Positions 15,648 through 24,094 of a DNA stretch of 64,000 bases are shown here, one piece after another (positions within the stretch are counted from its first letter, which is position 1; the number at the start of each line of letters is the position of its first letter). Under the pieces are notes generated by a model, which saw only the letters and a program-made list of their open reading frames with translations, did no database searches and had not been told where the DNA came from. The stretch comes from Bacteroidota bacterium. GTDB taxonomy: Bacteria; Bacteroidota; Bacteroidia; B-17B0; Aurantibacillaceae. The position numbers and the translations under genes were made by a program. The DNA lies in the NCBI GenBank assembly GCA_023251755.1, contig JAHEYF010000011.1, positions 1 through 64,000 of the forward strand, in the 5' to 3' direction.

Positions 15648-16025
15648 GTGAAGAAAATTTTCGCCATATCGCTAAGCCTTGTTTTGCTCATAAGCACATT
15701 GGGATTAAGTGTTGTGGTGAACTATTGCCCCATGAAAAAGGACTACTCCTTTACATTACAACAGCACAAGTCCTGTTGTTGTAATGATTCCAAAAAAAAT
15801 GATTGCTGTAAGTATTCGAAATTTTCTTTCAGCAAAATAAAAGACAAATATGTTGCTTCTGCCTTTCAGTTAAATGTACCCCATCTTGATTTTATTATTC
15901 AGACAATTACTTTATATGTAGCCTCTCATCATTCGGCTGTAAAAGAAATTAAATTGTACACTTACCTTAAGCCACCAAAGCTATCGGTTTCACTGAGCAT
16001 ACTTTACCGTTCCCTTTTAATTTGA
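15648..16025 (+). CDS. Small exported Cys-rich protein, HYC_CC_PP-like (copy 3)
   Basis: A 125-residue protein with GTG start, signal or anchor MKKIFAISLSLVLLISTLG, then SVVVNYCPMKKDY. Here the His before YC is replaced by Asn. CCCNDSKKNDCCKYSK, FSKIKDKYVAS and LKPPKLSVSLSILYRSLLI at the end follow. The Cys-rich block and the PP element are as in copies 1 and 2. It is followed by an HMA protein gene, repeating the pair at 3328-4120. A periplasmic metal-related role is inferred from this repeated pairing. Sequence divergence from copy 1 is large, so the duplication is old or the pair was acquired independently. Confidence 0.68.
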   Translation: MKKIFAISLSLVLLISTLGLSVVVNYCPMKKDYSFTLQQHKSCCCNDSKKNDCCKYSKFSFSKIKDKYVASAFQLNVPHLDFIIQTITLYVASHHSAVKEIKLYTYLKPPKLSVSLSILYRSLLI

Positions 16026-16154
16026 TTTTATTCCTGCTTAATTCTTATCGTTAAATTCTAACGAATTTTTTTTCTATTCCTTTATTTATTCACCGTAAAC
16101 GGTTGAACTGACATAAATGTTATTCATTAACCTGTTTACCTAAAAACTTAAACT

Positions 16155-16499
16155 ATGAAACAAATAATTGTACTCTTATGCTGCCTTATGTTAAGCGCAG
16201 CTGGCATGGCCCAGGCCGACAAAAAAACAGAAACCTTTAAAGTGTATGGCAATTGCGAAATGTGTAAATCCACCATTGAAGGAGCTTTAAAGAAAAAAGA
16301 AGGGGTGCTTTCAAAAAAGTGGGATGTTAAAGCCAAAACCCTCACCGTTACTTACGATCCCGCTAAAATAAACATTCAGCAAATCGGACAGAAAGTAGCC
16401 ACGGTGGGTTACGACAATGAATACGCAACAGCCCCCGATGAAAAGTATAAAAAACTTCACCAGTGCTGCCAGTATCAACGTCCCGATAAAAAACAATAA
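16155..16499 (+). CDS. HMA-domain periplasmic protein, probable copper chaperone (copy 2)
   Basis: A 114-residue protein with a Sec signal peptide (MKQIIVLLCCLMLSAAGMAQ), then an HMA domain. TFKVYGNCEMCKSTIEGAL holds the metal-binding CEMC; WDVKAKTLTVTYDPAKI and ATVGYDNEYAT follow. The tail HQCCQYQRPDKKQ keeps the same CCQY as the copy at 3788. In contrast to copy 1 it appears to be soluble after signal cleavage rather than lipidated. It ends one base before the TTG proposed as the start of the pump gene, so it is the leading gene of the pump operon and may deliver Cu+ to the RND pump. Confidence 0.87.
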   Translation: MKQIIVLLCCLMLSAAGMAQADKKTETFKVYGNCEMCKSTIEGALKKKEGVLSKKWDVKAKTLTVTYDPAKINIQQIGQKVATVGYDNEYATAPDEKYKKLHQCCQYQRPDKKQ

Positions 16500-16500
16500 A

Positions 16501-17760
16501 TTGGTTCAAAGCCTCATATCCCTTTCCTTACGCAACCGCTGGTTGGTATTGCTTTTCAGCATAGGCTTATTCCTTTGGGGTGCTTATGCCGTGAAGCAAA
16601 ACCCTATTGATGCCATTCCTGACCTGTCAGAAAACCAGGTGATCGTATTTACGGAATGGATGGGCAGAAGTCCGCAGGTAATCGAAGATCAGATCACCTA
16701 TCCGCTTGCTTCCAACTTACAGGGTATACCCAATATCCGGAACATACGCGCTACCTCCATGTTTGGAATGAGTTTTATTTATGTGGTTTTTGAAGACAAT
16801 GTAGACATTTACTGGGCAAGAACAAGGGTACTCGAACGGCTGAATTATGCCCAGCGGCTTTTACCCGAAGGCATTAGCCCTGCGCTTGGCCCCGATGGCA
16901 CAGGTGTAGGGCATGTGTTCTGGTACACACTTGAAGCCCCTGGTTATGATTTGGGAGAACTCCGTTCCTTACAGGACTGGTACATTAAATACGGATTGCA
17001 AACCGTAAAGGGCGTAAGTGAAGTGGCATCCTTTGGTGGTTTTCAGAAACAATACCAGATAACGATTGACCCTAATAAACTCAACTATTACAACATCTCC
17101 TTGATGGATGTTTTAAAAACAGTGAAAGCCAACAACAATGATGTTGGTGGAAGAAAATTTGAAATGAGCGGTATAGGCTATATCGTAAGGGGCATGGGCT
17201 ATATCAAAAACCTGAAAGATGTGGAAAACATACCCGTTGGCAGGGATGGTACCACTCCAATACTTATAAAAGACATAGCCACTGTACAAATGGGAGGCGA
17301 TTTACGCCTCGGTATTTTTGATGAAAATGGAGAAGGTGAAGCCGTTGGGGGAATAGTAGTCATGCGTTATGGAGCCAATGCAGACAAAGTGATTACCGAT
17401 GTAAAAAAGAAAATGGCCGAAGTGGAGAAAGGATTACCGGAAGGAGTGAAATTTAAAATAGCTTACGACCGCAGCGAATTAATTGAAGCCGCCATCTCCT
17501 CCGTTAAAAAAACCATTATCGAAGAAATACTCATGGTGTCCCTCATTGTAATCCTGTTTCTGTTTCATTTGCGCAGCGCCTTCATCATCATCATTCAGAT
17601 TCCTGTTTCCATAGCGGCAAGTTTTATTTTGTTGCAGGCCTTTGGTATTTCATCCAATATAATGTCCATAACAGGGATTGCCTTGGCTATAGGAGTTGTG
17701 GTGGACGATGGGATTGTGATGGTGGAAAACGCTTACAGGCATTTGTCGGAGAACAATTAA
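16501..17760 (+). CDS. cusA: CusA-type RND metal pump, N-terminal half (TM1-TM4), split by in-frame TAA
   Basis: This 419-residue product covers TM1 (LRNRWLVLLFSIGLFLWGAY), the first periplasmic porter domain (IPDLSENQVIVFTEWMGRSP and onward), TM2, TM3 and TM4 with the proton-relay motif VVVDDGIVMVENAY. It stops at TAA (17758-17760) in the cytoplasmic loop between TM4 and TM5. The next 17 bases and the following gene continue in the same frame, and the two halves plus the five codons between them equal a normal CusA length. The stop is therefore a single nonsense codon or a true gene split. TTG 16501 gives the usual family N-terminus. ATGs at 16417 and 16438 would overlap the HMA gene by more than 60 bases. 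Confidence 0.88.
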   Translation: MVQSLISLSLRNRWLVLLFSIGLFLWGAYAVKQNPIDAIPDLSENQVIVFTEWMGRSPQVIEDQITYPLASNLQGIPNIRNIRATSMFGMSFIYVVFEDNVDIYWARTRVLERLNYAQRLLPEGISPALGPDGTGVGHVFWYTLEAPGYDLGELRSLQDWYIKYGLQTVKGVSEVASFGGFQKQYQITIDPNKLNYYNISLMDVLKTVKANNNDVGGRKFEMSGIGYIVRGMGYIKNLKDVENIPVGRDGTTPILIKDIATVQMGGDLRLGIFDENGEGEAVGGIVVMRYGANADKVITDVKKKMAEVEKGLPEGVKFKIAYDRSELIEAAISSVKKTIIEEILMVSLIVILFLFHLRSAFIIIIQIPVSIAASFILLQAFGISSNIMSITGIALAIGVVVDDGIVMVENAYRHLSENN

Positions 17761-17775
17761 ACGGAACGATTTTAC

Positions 17776-19692
17776 ATGACTGAAGAAAACAACATAAAAG
17801 AAGAAAAACGCCTCAGTATTATAGAACAGGCTTGCCGGCAAATTGGTAAGGGGGCTTTTTATTCTACCATCATCATTGTAGCTTCTTTTCTGCCCGTCTT
17901 TTTATTAACCGGACAGGAAGGAAAATTATTTTCCCCGCTTGCCTGGACAAAAACATTTATCTTATTGATTGACGCATTTATTGCTGTTACCCTTGTTCCT
18001 GTCTTAATTTCATTTTTTCTGAAAGGGAAATTTAAACCCGAATCGCAAAACCCGGTCAACCGTTTCTTACAGAAAATCTATTCCCCCATTATTCGTTGTT
18101 GTTTAAACTGGAGAAAAACATGCATCGGAATCAACTTCCTCGCCTTGTGCATCAGCGTACCCATGATCATAAGTCTGGGGACAGAGTTTATGCCACCATT
18201 GGACGAAGGAAGCATTTTATTTATGCCCGTTACTATGCCCGATGCCTCTAACGCTGAAATCAAAAGAATACTTCAGGTACAGGATAAAATCATTAAACGG
18301 GTACCGGAAGTGTTGACTGTGCTGGGAAAAGCAGGCAGAGCCTCTACCGCAACTGACAACTCCCCGATCAGCATGATTGAAACCATCATCCTCTTAAAAC
18401 CAAAAGCGGAATGGCGCAAAGGAATAAAAAAGGAAGACCTTGTCAACGAATTAAATGCTAAACTTCAGATTCCAGGAACAGTGAACGGCTGGACACAGCC
18501 CATCATCAACCGCATCAATATGCTTTCCACCGGAATAAGAACAGATGTGGGCGTGAAAGTACTGGGCGAAAATTTAGACACCATAAATGTAATTGCCCAG
18601 CACGTAAAACAGGCTTTAACCGGCATGGACGGAGTAAAGGATTTATATGCTGAACCCATAACAGGTGGCAAGTACATAGACATCAAAATAAACAAAGAAG
18701 AAATTGGCCGCTATGGTTTAAACGTAGAAGACGTAAACATGGTCATTGAATCTCTTATCGGGGGGATGAAACTGACCACTACCATTGAAGGCAGAAAGCG
18801 CTACAGTGTAAATGCCCGCCTGGCACAGGACTACAGAAACTCCCTGGAAGAAATAAAACGCACCATTATCCAGACACCTAATTACGGGCCAATACCACTT
18901 TCAATGGTCGCAGACATATCCCTTTCCGAAGGACCGCCCATGATACAATCTGAAAATTCCTTATTGAGAGGGACTGTGTTGTTTAATGTCCGTGGCCGCG
19001 ACTTGGGCAGCACCGTACACGATGCCCAGGAAAAAATAAACATGAAATTAAAAAAATTACCCAAAGGGTATTTTATTGAATGGAGTGGTCAATATGAAAA
19101 TCAAATACGGGCCGCCAATACCTTAAAAATTATTATTCCCATCGCCCTGCTCATTATATTCTTAGTTCTTTACATGGTATACAAATCCGTAAGGGAAGCT
19201 TTTTTCAGTTTAATTACCGTGCCCTTTGCGCTCATTGGCGGTGTTTACATAATTTACTTTTACCAGGTGAATTTATCGGTTGCTGTAGCCGTGGGCTTTA
19301 TAGCCCTTTTCGGGATCGCTGTTCAAACCGGAATTTTTATGGTGATTTACCTCCACGAATCTATGCACGAATTGGTAAAACTAAAAGGTAATTCAAGGGA
19401 AACAATTACGGATGAAGATTTGAAAGAATTTGTTTACCGTGGTGCGGCACAACGTTTACGTCCTAAAATAATGACTGTTTGTGTGGCACTTTTTGGATTG
19501 GTGCCTGTACTTTGGTCGCAGGGTGTGGGCAGCGATGTAATGATTCCCATTGTATTGCCTATGATTGGCGGGGTGTTTACTTCCTCCATTCATGTATTGC
19601 TCACCACCCCGGTTGTTTTTGAAATGACCAAACGTTATGAACTAAATAAATTCGGAAAAATGGACATGGTTGAATCATCCATAAAACATTAA
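17776..19692 (+). CDS. cusA: CusA-type RND metal pump, C-terminal half (TM5-TM12)
   Basis: A 638-residue product in the same frame as the preceding half. It begins in the cytoplasmic loop (EEKRLSIIEQACRQIGKGAF) and continues through TM5 (STIIIVASFLPVFLLTGQEG), TM6, TM7, the second periplasmic porter domain, and TM8-TM12 (IALLIIFLVLYMVYKSV; VAVGFIALFGIAVQTG; PIVLPMIGGVFTSSIHVLLT). An ATG at 17776 offers a restart 15 bases after the stop. With both ends of each half in the cytoplasm, two separately made chains could insert correctly and assemble. Otherwise the gene is either a pseudogene or affected by a sequence error. No other damage is seen in this half. Confidence 0.88.
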   Translation: MTEENNIKEEKRLSIIEQACRQIGKGAFYSTIIIVASFLPVFLLTGQEGKLFSPLAWTKTFILLIDAFIAVTLVPVLISFFLKGKFKPESQNPVNRFLQKIYSPIIRCCLNWRKTCIGINFLALCISVPMIISLGTEFMPPLDEGSILFMPVTMPDASNAEIKRILQVQDKIIKRVPEVLTVLGKAGRASTATDNSPISMIETIILLKPKAEWRKGIKKEDLVNELNAKLQIPGTVNGWTQPIINRINMLSTGIRTDVGVKVLGENLDTINVIAQHVKQALTGMDGVKDLYAEPITGGKYIDIKINKEEIGRYGLNVEDVNMVIESLIGGMKLTTTIEGRKRYSVNARLAQDYRNSLEEIKRTIIQTPNYGPIPLSMVADISLSEGPPMIQSENSLLRGTVLFNVRGRDLGSTVHDAQEKINMKLKKLPKGYFIEWSGQYENQIRAANTLKIIIPIALLIIFLVLYMVYKSVREAFFSLITVPFALIGGVYIIYFYQVNLSVAVAVGFIALFGIAVQTGIFMVIYLHESMHELVKLKGNSRETITDEDLKEFVYRGAAQRLRPKIMTVCVALFGLVPVLWSQGVGSDVMIPIVLPMIGGVFTSSIHVLLTTPVVFEMTKRYELNKFGKMDMVESSIKH

Positions 19693-19696
19693 AAAG

Positions 19697-20923
19697 ATGA
19701 AGCAGATACTAAAAATAATCAGCTTATCTGTCTTCTGCTTTCATAGTAGCAGCATTGCTGCGCAGGTAATGCCTTTAGATACTGTTTTGCTGAACATCGA
19801 AAAAAACAATGCCGGACTTAAAATGTATACGGCTAAAATGAATGCTTTAAACGAATATGCAAACGGCGCCAAAAGCTGGGATGCCCCTCTTGCAGGGGGA
19901 GGCTTGTGGATGACCCCTTATGAAAACCCCGGTATGGGTTCCCTGATGATTTCCATTGAACAAATGATCCCTAATCCCGCAAGGTTAAATGCAAAAAAAG
20001 ACTACATGAATTCCATGAGTGCGGAGCAGGCGGAGAATAAAAATTATACCAAAAACCAGCTCTTTGCTATTGCCAAACGCAACTATTACCGGTGTATCAT
20101 CTTAAAAAAGAAATTAATACTCCTGAAAGAAAGTCAATCCGTAATAGAACTAATGATAAAATCGGCAGAGATTAACTACGCCAGTGCCGATGGAAAACTC
20201 AATACCATTTACAAAATAAAAGCCCGCCTGGCTGGCCTGCAAAGCCTTATTGCCGGAACAGAAAATGAAATGCAGCAAAAAATTATTGCATTAAATACCC
20301 TGATGAACCGGCATATTATATTTGAGGTAGACACTTTTATTCAAATTAAAAATTATGAGGCGGCTTCACCTGACAGCAGCCTGCTTCAAAAAAACAGAAG
20401 TGACCTTAAGGCAATAGACCGTTTAACTGATGTATTGAAATACAAACAAAAAATGGAATTGACAAAAAGCAAACCCGGTTTTGGTGTACGCTACAACAAT
20501 ATGACTCCCTTTAATCCCAACCGCCCCAGCCAGTACAACATCATGGGCATGATGACCATTCCCATTGCCCCCTGGTCGTCGAAAGAATACAAAGCCAATA
20601 TAAAAGGGCTGGGATTTGAAATGGAAGAACTGCAGTGGAAAAAACAAAACCTGCTCAATGAAACCTGTGGAAGAATAGAAGCTATTCTTCTGGCCATTAA
20701 AAACTCCAGACAACAGCTCAGTATTTATAAACAAAGTATTCTTCCGGCACTTAACAATAACCTGAGCACCTCCCAGCTTGCCTACGGACAAAACAAAGAG
20801 AATTTATTTATTGTACTGGATGCCTGGGAAGCCCTGAACAACGCGCGTATCGAATTATTAAACAAAACAGAGGAACTTTTATACCTGCAGGTAGAATATG
20901 AAAAAGAAACAGAGCAAAAATAA
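19697..20923 (+). CDS. TolC/CusC-like outer-membrane efflux channel of the second pump
   Basis: A 408-residue protein with signal peptide (cleavage after SIAAQ, residue 23) and the long helical repeats of the TolC family: LDTVLLNIEKNNAGLKMYTA near the N-terminus, QMIPNPARLNAKKDYMNSMS, and a second helical repeat from about 295 (LGFEMEELQWKKQNLLNETC). It begins four bases after the pump's stop codon and overlaps the next adaptor gene by 26 bases, a clear operon arrangement. It should form the outer-membrane exit for the split CusA pump. Confidence 0.88.
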   Translation: MKQILKIISLSVFCFHSSSIAAQVMPLDTVLLNIEKNNAGLKMYTAKMNALNEYANGAKSWDAPLAGGGLWMTPYENPGMGSLMISIEQMIPNPARLNAKKDYMNSMSAEQAENKNYTKNQLFAIAKRNYYRCIILKKKLILLKESQSVIELMIKSAEINYASADGKLNTIYKIKARLAGLQSLIAGTENEMQQKIIALNTLMNRHIIFEVDTFIQIKNYEAASPDSSLLQKNRSDLKAIDRLTDVLKYKQKMELTKSKPGFGVRYNNMTPFNPNRPSQYNIMGMMTIPIAPWSSKEYKANIKGLGFEMEELQWKKQNLLNETCGRIEAILLAIKNSRQQLSIYKQSILPALNNNLSTSQLAYGQNKENLFIVLDAWEALNNARIELLNKTEELLYLQVEYEKETEQK

Positions 20924-22175
20924 GCCTGGTAATAAACAGGTTTGTTTTCATCATCTTTGCAGGGTGGTGGTATTGCTCTGTGCATTTTTTATAAGCTGCA
21001 ACAACAGCGAAACAAAAAAAGAAACTCAAACAAGTCAAAAGGAAAAAATAACATATTACTGTCCCATGCATCCTGAAATCCATCAGGATCATCCCGGAAA
21101 ATGCCCGAAGCCAGAATGCAGCGGAATGGAACTTGCAGTAAAAGAATCGGAAGAATACCTTGATGCGGCTTTAAAACCTGTATCCTCCAATGTGCTTTCA
21201 AAAATCCGGCTGATTAATCCTGAATATAAAAACAGGCCGGTTGTGGTAGATGCATTGGGCTACATAGACTATGATAATTTTTCCAAATTCGATATCTCCT
21301 CCCGATACAGCGGAAGAATTGATAAATTGTACATCCGCTTTAATTACCAGCCCATCAAAAAAGGAGAAATAGTATTTGAAGTATACAATGCTGACCTGGT
21401 GAATGCCCAGGAAAATTTGTTATACCTGTTAAAAAATTCCCCAACAGAAAAAGAACTGATTGAAACAGCGCGACAAAAACTAAAATTGTTGCAATTAAGT
21501 CCTGAACAGATTTCAGAAATTGAAAGCAGCAAGAATGTAAAAAGCACGGTTCCCATATACAGCAAATACAACGGGCACATCCATGAGATGCTGGATGCAA
21601 AAATGGCTTCGGTGGATATGAGCGATAACAAAAAAAGTTCCCTGATCTCGGTAAGAGAAGGAATGTACGTAGAGCGTGGAAAAGTATTGTTTAATGTGGT
21701 TGATCCGCACAGGGTGGTACTTATGTTAAAAATAAAGGCGGCAGACATGGCTAAAATTCATGTGGGACAAAGGGTCGATTTTATTGTCAACAATGATTCA
21801 ACTATGAAAATGAAGGGTAATGTTGATTTTATAGAGCCTGTTCTTGCTGCAAATTCAAAAAGCATGATGATCAGGGTAAATGTAAACAATGAAGGTCACC
21901 GGCATAAAACAGGAAGCCTGGTGAACGCGAAAATTACCGCTGATAGTTTCGATGCCTTGTGGGTTCCGGCTTCAGCCATAGTTGATTTAGGCAAACATAA
22001 AATAGCATGGCTGTGGAAAGAAAATAATTTCATAGCCGTGAAAGTGGAAACCGGTATACAGCTAAATAACTGGGTAGAAATTGCAGATGGCTTAACGGAA
22101 GCAGACAAAATAGCTGCGGAGGCACATTACCTGTCGGATAGCGAAAGTTTTATTAAAATCAATGAAAATGAATAA
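20898..22175 (+). CDS. RND periplasmic adaptor with heavy-metal-binding domain (first of two)
   Basis: A 425-residue protein. It has a long basic N-terminus before a lipoprotein signal (lipidation at Cys34 in AFFISC), then a heavy-metal-binding domain YYCPMHPEIHQDHPGKCP followed by CSGM (Cys55, His58, Cys69, Cys74). CusB-like barrel-sandwich halves follow (ISSRYSGRIDKLYIRFNYQP; VPIYSKYNGHIHEMLD), with a helical hairpin at about 150-210, a beta-barrel and a membrane-proximal domain. It overlaps the channel gene upstream and the second adaptor gene downstream. An initiator downstream of 20898 is possible, since the first 20 residues are unusually basic. It likely joins the CusA-type pump to its channel and binds Cu+ or Ag+. 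Confidence 0.88.
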   Translation: MKKKQSKNKPGNKQVCFHHLCRVVVLLCAFFISCNNSETKKETQTSQKEKITYYCPMHPEIHQDHPGKCPKPECSGMELAVKESEEYLDAALKPVSSNVLSKIRLINPEYKNRPVVVDALGYIDYDNFSKFDISSRYSGRIDKLYIRFNYQPIKKGEIVFEVYNADLVNAQENLLYLLKNSPTEKELIETARQKLKLLQLSPEQISEIESSKNVKSTVPIYSKYNGHIHEMLDAKMASVDMSDNKKSSLISVREGMYVERGKVLFNVVDPHRVVLMLKIKAADMAKIHVGQRVDFIVNNDSTMKMKGNVDFIEPVLAANSKSMMIRVNVNNEGHRHKTGSLVNAKITADSFDALWVPASAIVDLGKHKIAWLWKENNFIAVKVETGIQLNNWVEIADGLTEADKIAAEAHYLSDSESFIKINENE

Positions 22176-23412
22176 ACGTTTAAGCATAACTGTTTTTTCA
22201 TTCAGGCTGGTTTTAGTGCTGCTTGTTTTGTTGTGTGCTTCATCCTGCAACAACAAAACCAAAGAAATAATCGCTGAAAATGAATTTTACACCTGCTCCA
22301 TGGATCCGCAGATTATGGAAAAACAGGCCGGTATGTGCCCGATATGCAAAATGCCCCTCGCCAAAGTTATGATTGATAAATCGCAAATAAGGTTGATTCA
22401 CCTGAGCGATGAACAAATGAAACTTGGCAACATTCAAACAGACACCCTGCGCATAGATAGCATCTGGAACGAAAAAACGCTCAGCGGTGTATTTACTATT
22501 AATCAAAATTGCCAGCAACAAATCTCTTCCCGTTTTAACGGGCGTATTGAAAAATTGTATTTTAAAATCCCCGGCCAGGAAATAAAAGAAGGGGATTTAA
22601 TTTATGAAGTCTACAGCCGTGATTTAATGCAGGCCGAGGAAGAATATTTGTTTGCACTCAACAACAATAAGGCACTTGGAGCAAACGGTTATTTAATTGA
22701 ACCTGCAAAAAATAAACTTTTATTGTGGGGCTTAACCGACAATCAAATCAGGGAACTGGAAGAACAAAAGCAGGCAAGGATCATTAACCCTATTTACAGC
22801 AAGGTGTCGGGCACTGCAACGGAAATTTCATTTAAAGAAGGTGATTATATCAGCGAAGGCAGCAGCCTGTTTAAATTGGCCGACTTTAGTTCCCTGTGGG
22901 TAGAAGCGCAGGTGTATACCAACGAACTGCAGCTGATTGAGAAGGGTGCGAAATTACAGGTAATCCCCGAAGCCTTTCCCGAAGAAGTGATGGAGGGGGA
23001 AATTGATTTTTCAAATCCTGAATTACAGGCAGAAACTAAAATAAACCTGATCCGGATTAAAATCGAAAATAAAAGAAAACAATTTCTGCCAGGCATGATG
23101 GTCTTTGTGCTGATCAAAACAAAGCCTGAACCGGCTGTTAGTCTTCCTATTGACGCGGTGATTCAAAGCGGGCAACAATCACATGTGTGGCTGCGCAACA
23201 AAGACGGTTCCTTTGAGGCAAGGAAGGTAAATACAGGCATACAAACAAATGCAAAAATTGAAATTTTAAACGGATTAAAAGAAGGTGAAATAGTGGTTAC
23301 TTCGGGAGCTTACCTCATTTACAGCGATTATGTTTTTAAAAAGGGAATATATCCTTTAAATAAGGATGGTACACATTCAACAATGAGTAAAAAAGGAACA
23401 GGTAATTTTTAA
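22162..23412 (+). CDS. RND periplasmic adaptor with heavy-metal-binding domain (second of two)
   Basis: A 416-residue lipoprotein (lipidation at Cys29 in CASSC) with its own heavy-metal-binding domain FYTCSMDPQIMEKQAGMCPI followed by CKMPLAK (Cys45, Met47, Cys59, Cys62, Met64). The CusB fold then follows (ISSRFNGRIEKLYFKIPGQE; YSKVSGTATEISFKEGDYIS; LWVEAQVYTNELQLIEKGAK). The start overlaps the previous adaptor by 14 bases. Two adaptors in tandem for one pump suggest either a hetero-oligomeric adaptor ring or alternative partners, such as the other pump whose adaptor lacks the metal domain. The two are diverged from each other. Confidence 0.9.
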   Translation: MKMNKRLSITVFSFRLVLVLLVLLCASSCNNKTKEIIAENEFYTCSMDPQIMEKQAGMCPICKMPLAKVMIDKSQIRLIHLSDEQMKLGNIQTDTLRIDSIWNEKTLSGVFTINQNCQQQISSRFNGRIEKLYFKIPGQEIKEGDLIYEVYSRDLMQAEEEYLFALNNNKALGANGYLIEPAKNKLLLWGLTDNQIRELEEQKQARIINPIYSKVSGTATEISFKEGDYISEGSSLFKLADFSSLWVEAQVYTNELQLIEKGAKLQVIPEAFPEEVMEGEIDFSNPELQAETKINLIRIKIENKRKQFLPGMMVFVLIKTKPEPAVSLPIDAVIQSGQQSHVWLRNKDGSFEARKVNTGIQTNAKIEILNGLKEGEIVVTSGAYLIYSDYVFKKGIYPLNKDGTHSTMSKKGTGNF

Positions 23413-23413
23413 T

Positions 23414-23986
23414 ATGGAGCTTAATACACTTAAAATAGGGAATATGTGTTGCAGTCGTTGTATCACTGCGGTTACACTGGTTTTAAATGAGCTTGGAATT
23501 AAGTACAAAAAAGTTGAGCTGGGTTGTGCTGTAATTTATACTTCAAAGAATATAAAAGAAACTGAATTGGAATCCGCTTTTAAAAAATCCGGCTTCAGGC
23601 TGATTAAGTCTAAAGAAGAAGAAATTTCAGAGAAAGTAAAAACCTCAATTCACCACTTGTTTGCAGATTTTGAAACGATAGATTTTGGGAATTTCAACCT
23701 TATTGAGTACCTTGAACTACAGGTTCAAATACCCTATAAAACTCTTTCTGATTTTTTTTCCAAGCAGAATAAAAAAACAATTGAACATTATTTCATCCGT
23801 TATAAAATAGAAAAAGTAAAATCCATGATTAGTGATTCCGGTTACTCGTTTTCCGAGATCGCATTTAAGTTAGGTTACCATTCTCTTTCACACCTATCTA
23901 AACAATTTAAGGCTTGTGAAGGTGTTTCAATGAGCAGCTATAAGCTGAAGCCTAATAATAGGAGGAATTTTATAGATAAAATATAG
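23414..23986 (+). CDS. AraC-family regulator with metal-binding HMA-like N-terminus
   Basis: A 190-residue protein. Residues 1-75 resemble an HMA ferredoxin-like domain: LKIGNMCCSRCITAVTLVL carries M-x-C-x-x-C (Cys13, Cys16, with Cys12 beside it), and VELGCAVIYTSKN and SGFRLI complete the fold. Residues 95-180 are an AraC-type double helix-turn-helix domain (LSDFFSKQNKKTIEHYFIRY; SFSEIAFKLGYHSLSHLSKQ). Bacteroidota have many short AraC proteins with this N-terminal fold, usually without the Cys pair as far as I recall. Here the retained CxxC, and a position two bases after the adaptor gene, suggest a one-component Cu+ sensor controlling the pump operon. The sensing role is inferred. Confidence 0.8.
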   Translation: MELNTLKIGNMCCSRCITAVTLVLNELGIKYKKVELGCAVIYTSKNIKETELESAFKKSGFRLIKSKEEEISEKVKTSIHHLFADFETIDFGNFNLIEYLELQVQIPYKTLSDFFSKQNKKTIEHYFIRYKIEKVKSMISDSGYSFSEIAFKLGYHSLSHLSKQFKACEGVSMSSYKLKPNNRRNFIDKI

Positions 23987-24039
23987 GCCTGGTAAAGTTT
24001 TAAAGGTTAAAGTATAAATACAATCATCTAAAAAAGATG

Positions 24040-24047
24040 TATGTTTG
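24040..24047 (+). promoter_or_regulatory. TAnnTTTG -7 box upstream of T9SS thioredoxin-fold gene
   Basis: tatgtttg fits the -7 consensus, 48 bases before the ATG at 24095. Just before it, atcatct and agatgtat form a short imperfect dyad. No clear -33 TTG is seen. Confidence 0.4.
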
Positions 24048-24094
24048 TTAAGCATCAAATGAAGAAATAATTAAACCAATTTAATAAATACACC

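Noticed and set aside
16095-16139. Imperfect inverted repeat gtaaacggtt and aacctgtttac upstream of the second HMA gene
   Set aside because: Arms have a bulge and a 24-base loop, and the site lies only 16 bases before the start codon. It could be an operator, but evidence is too thin to annotate.
16417-16500. ATG starts at 16417 and 16438 for the pump N-terminal half
   Set aside because: They overlap the HMA gene by 83 and 62 bases, and the added residues are the HMA tail read in another frame. TTG 16501 gives the family's usual N-terminus.
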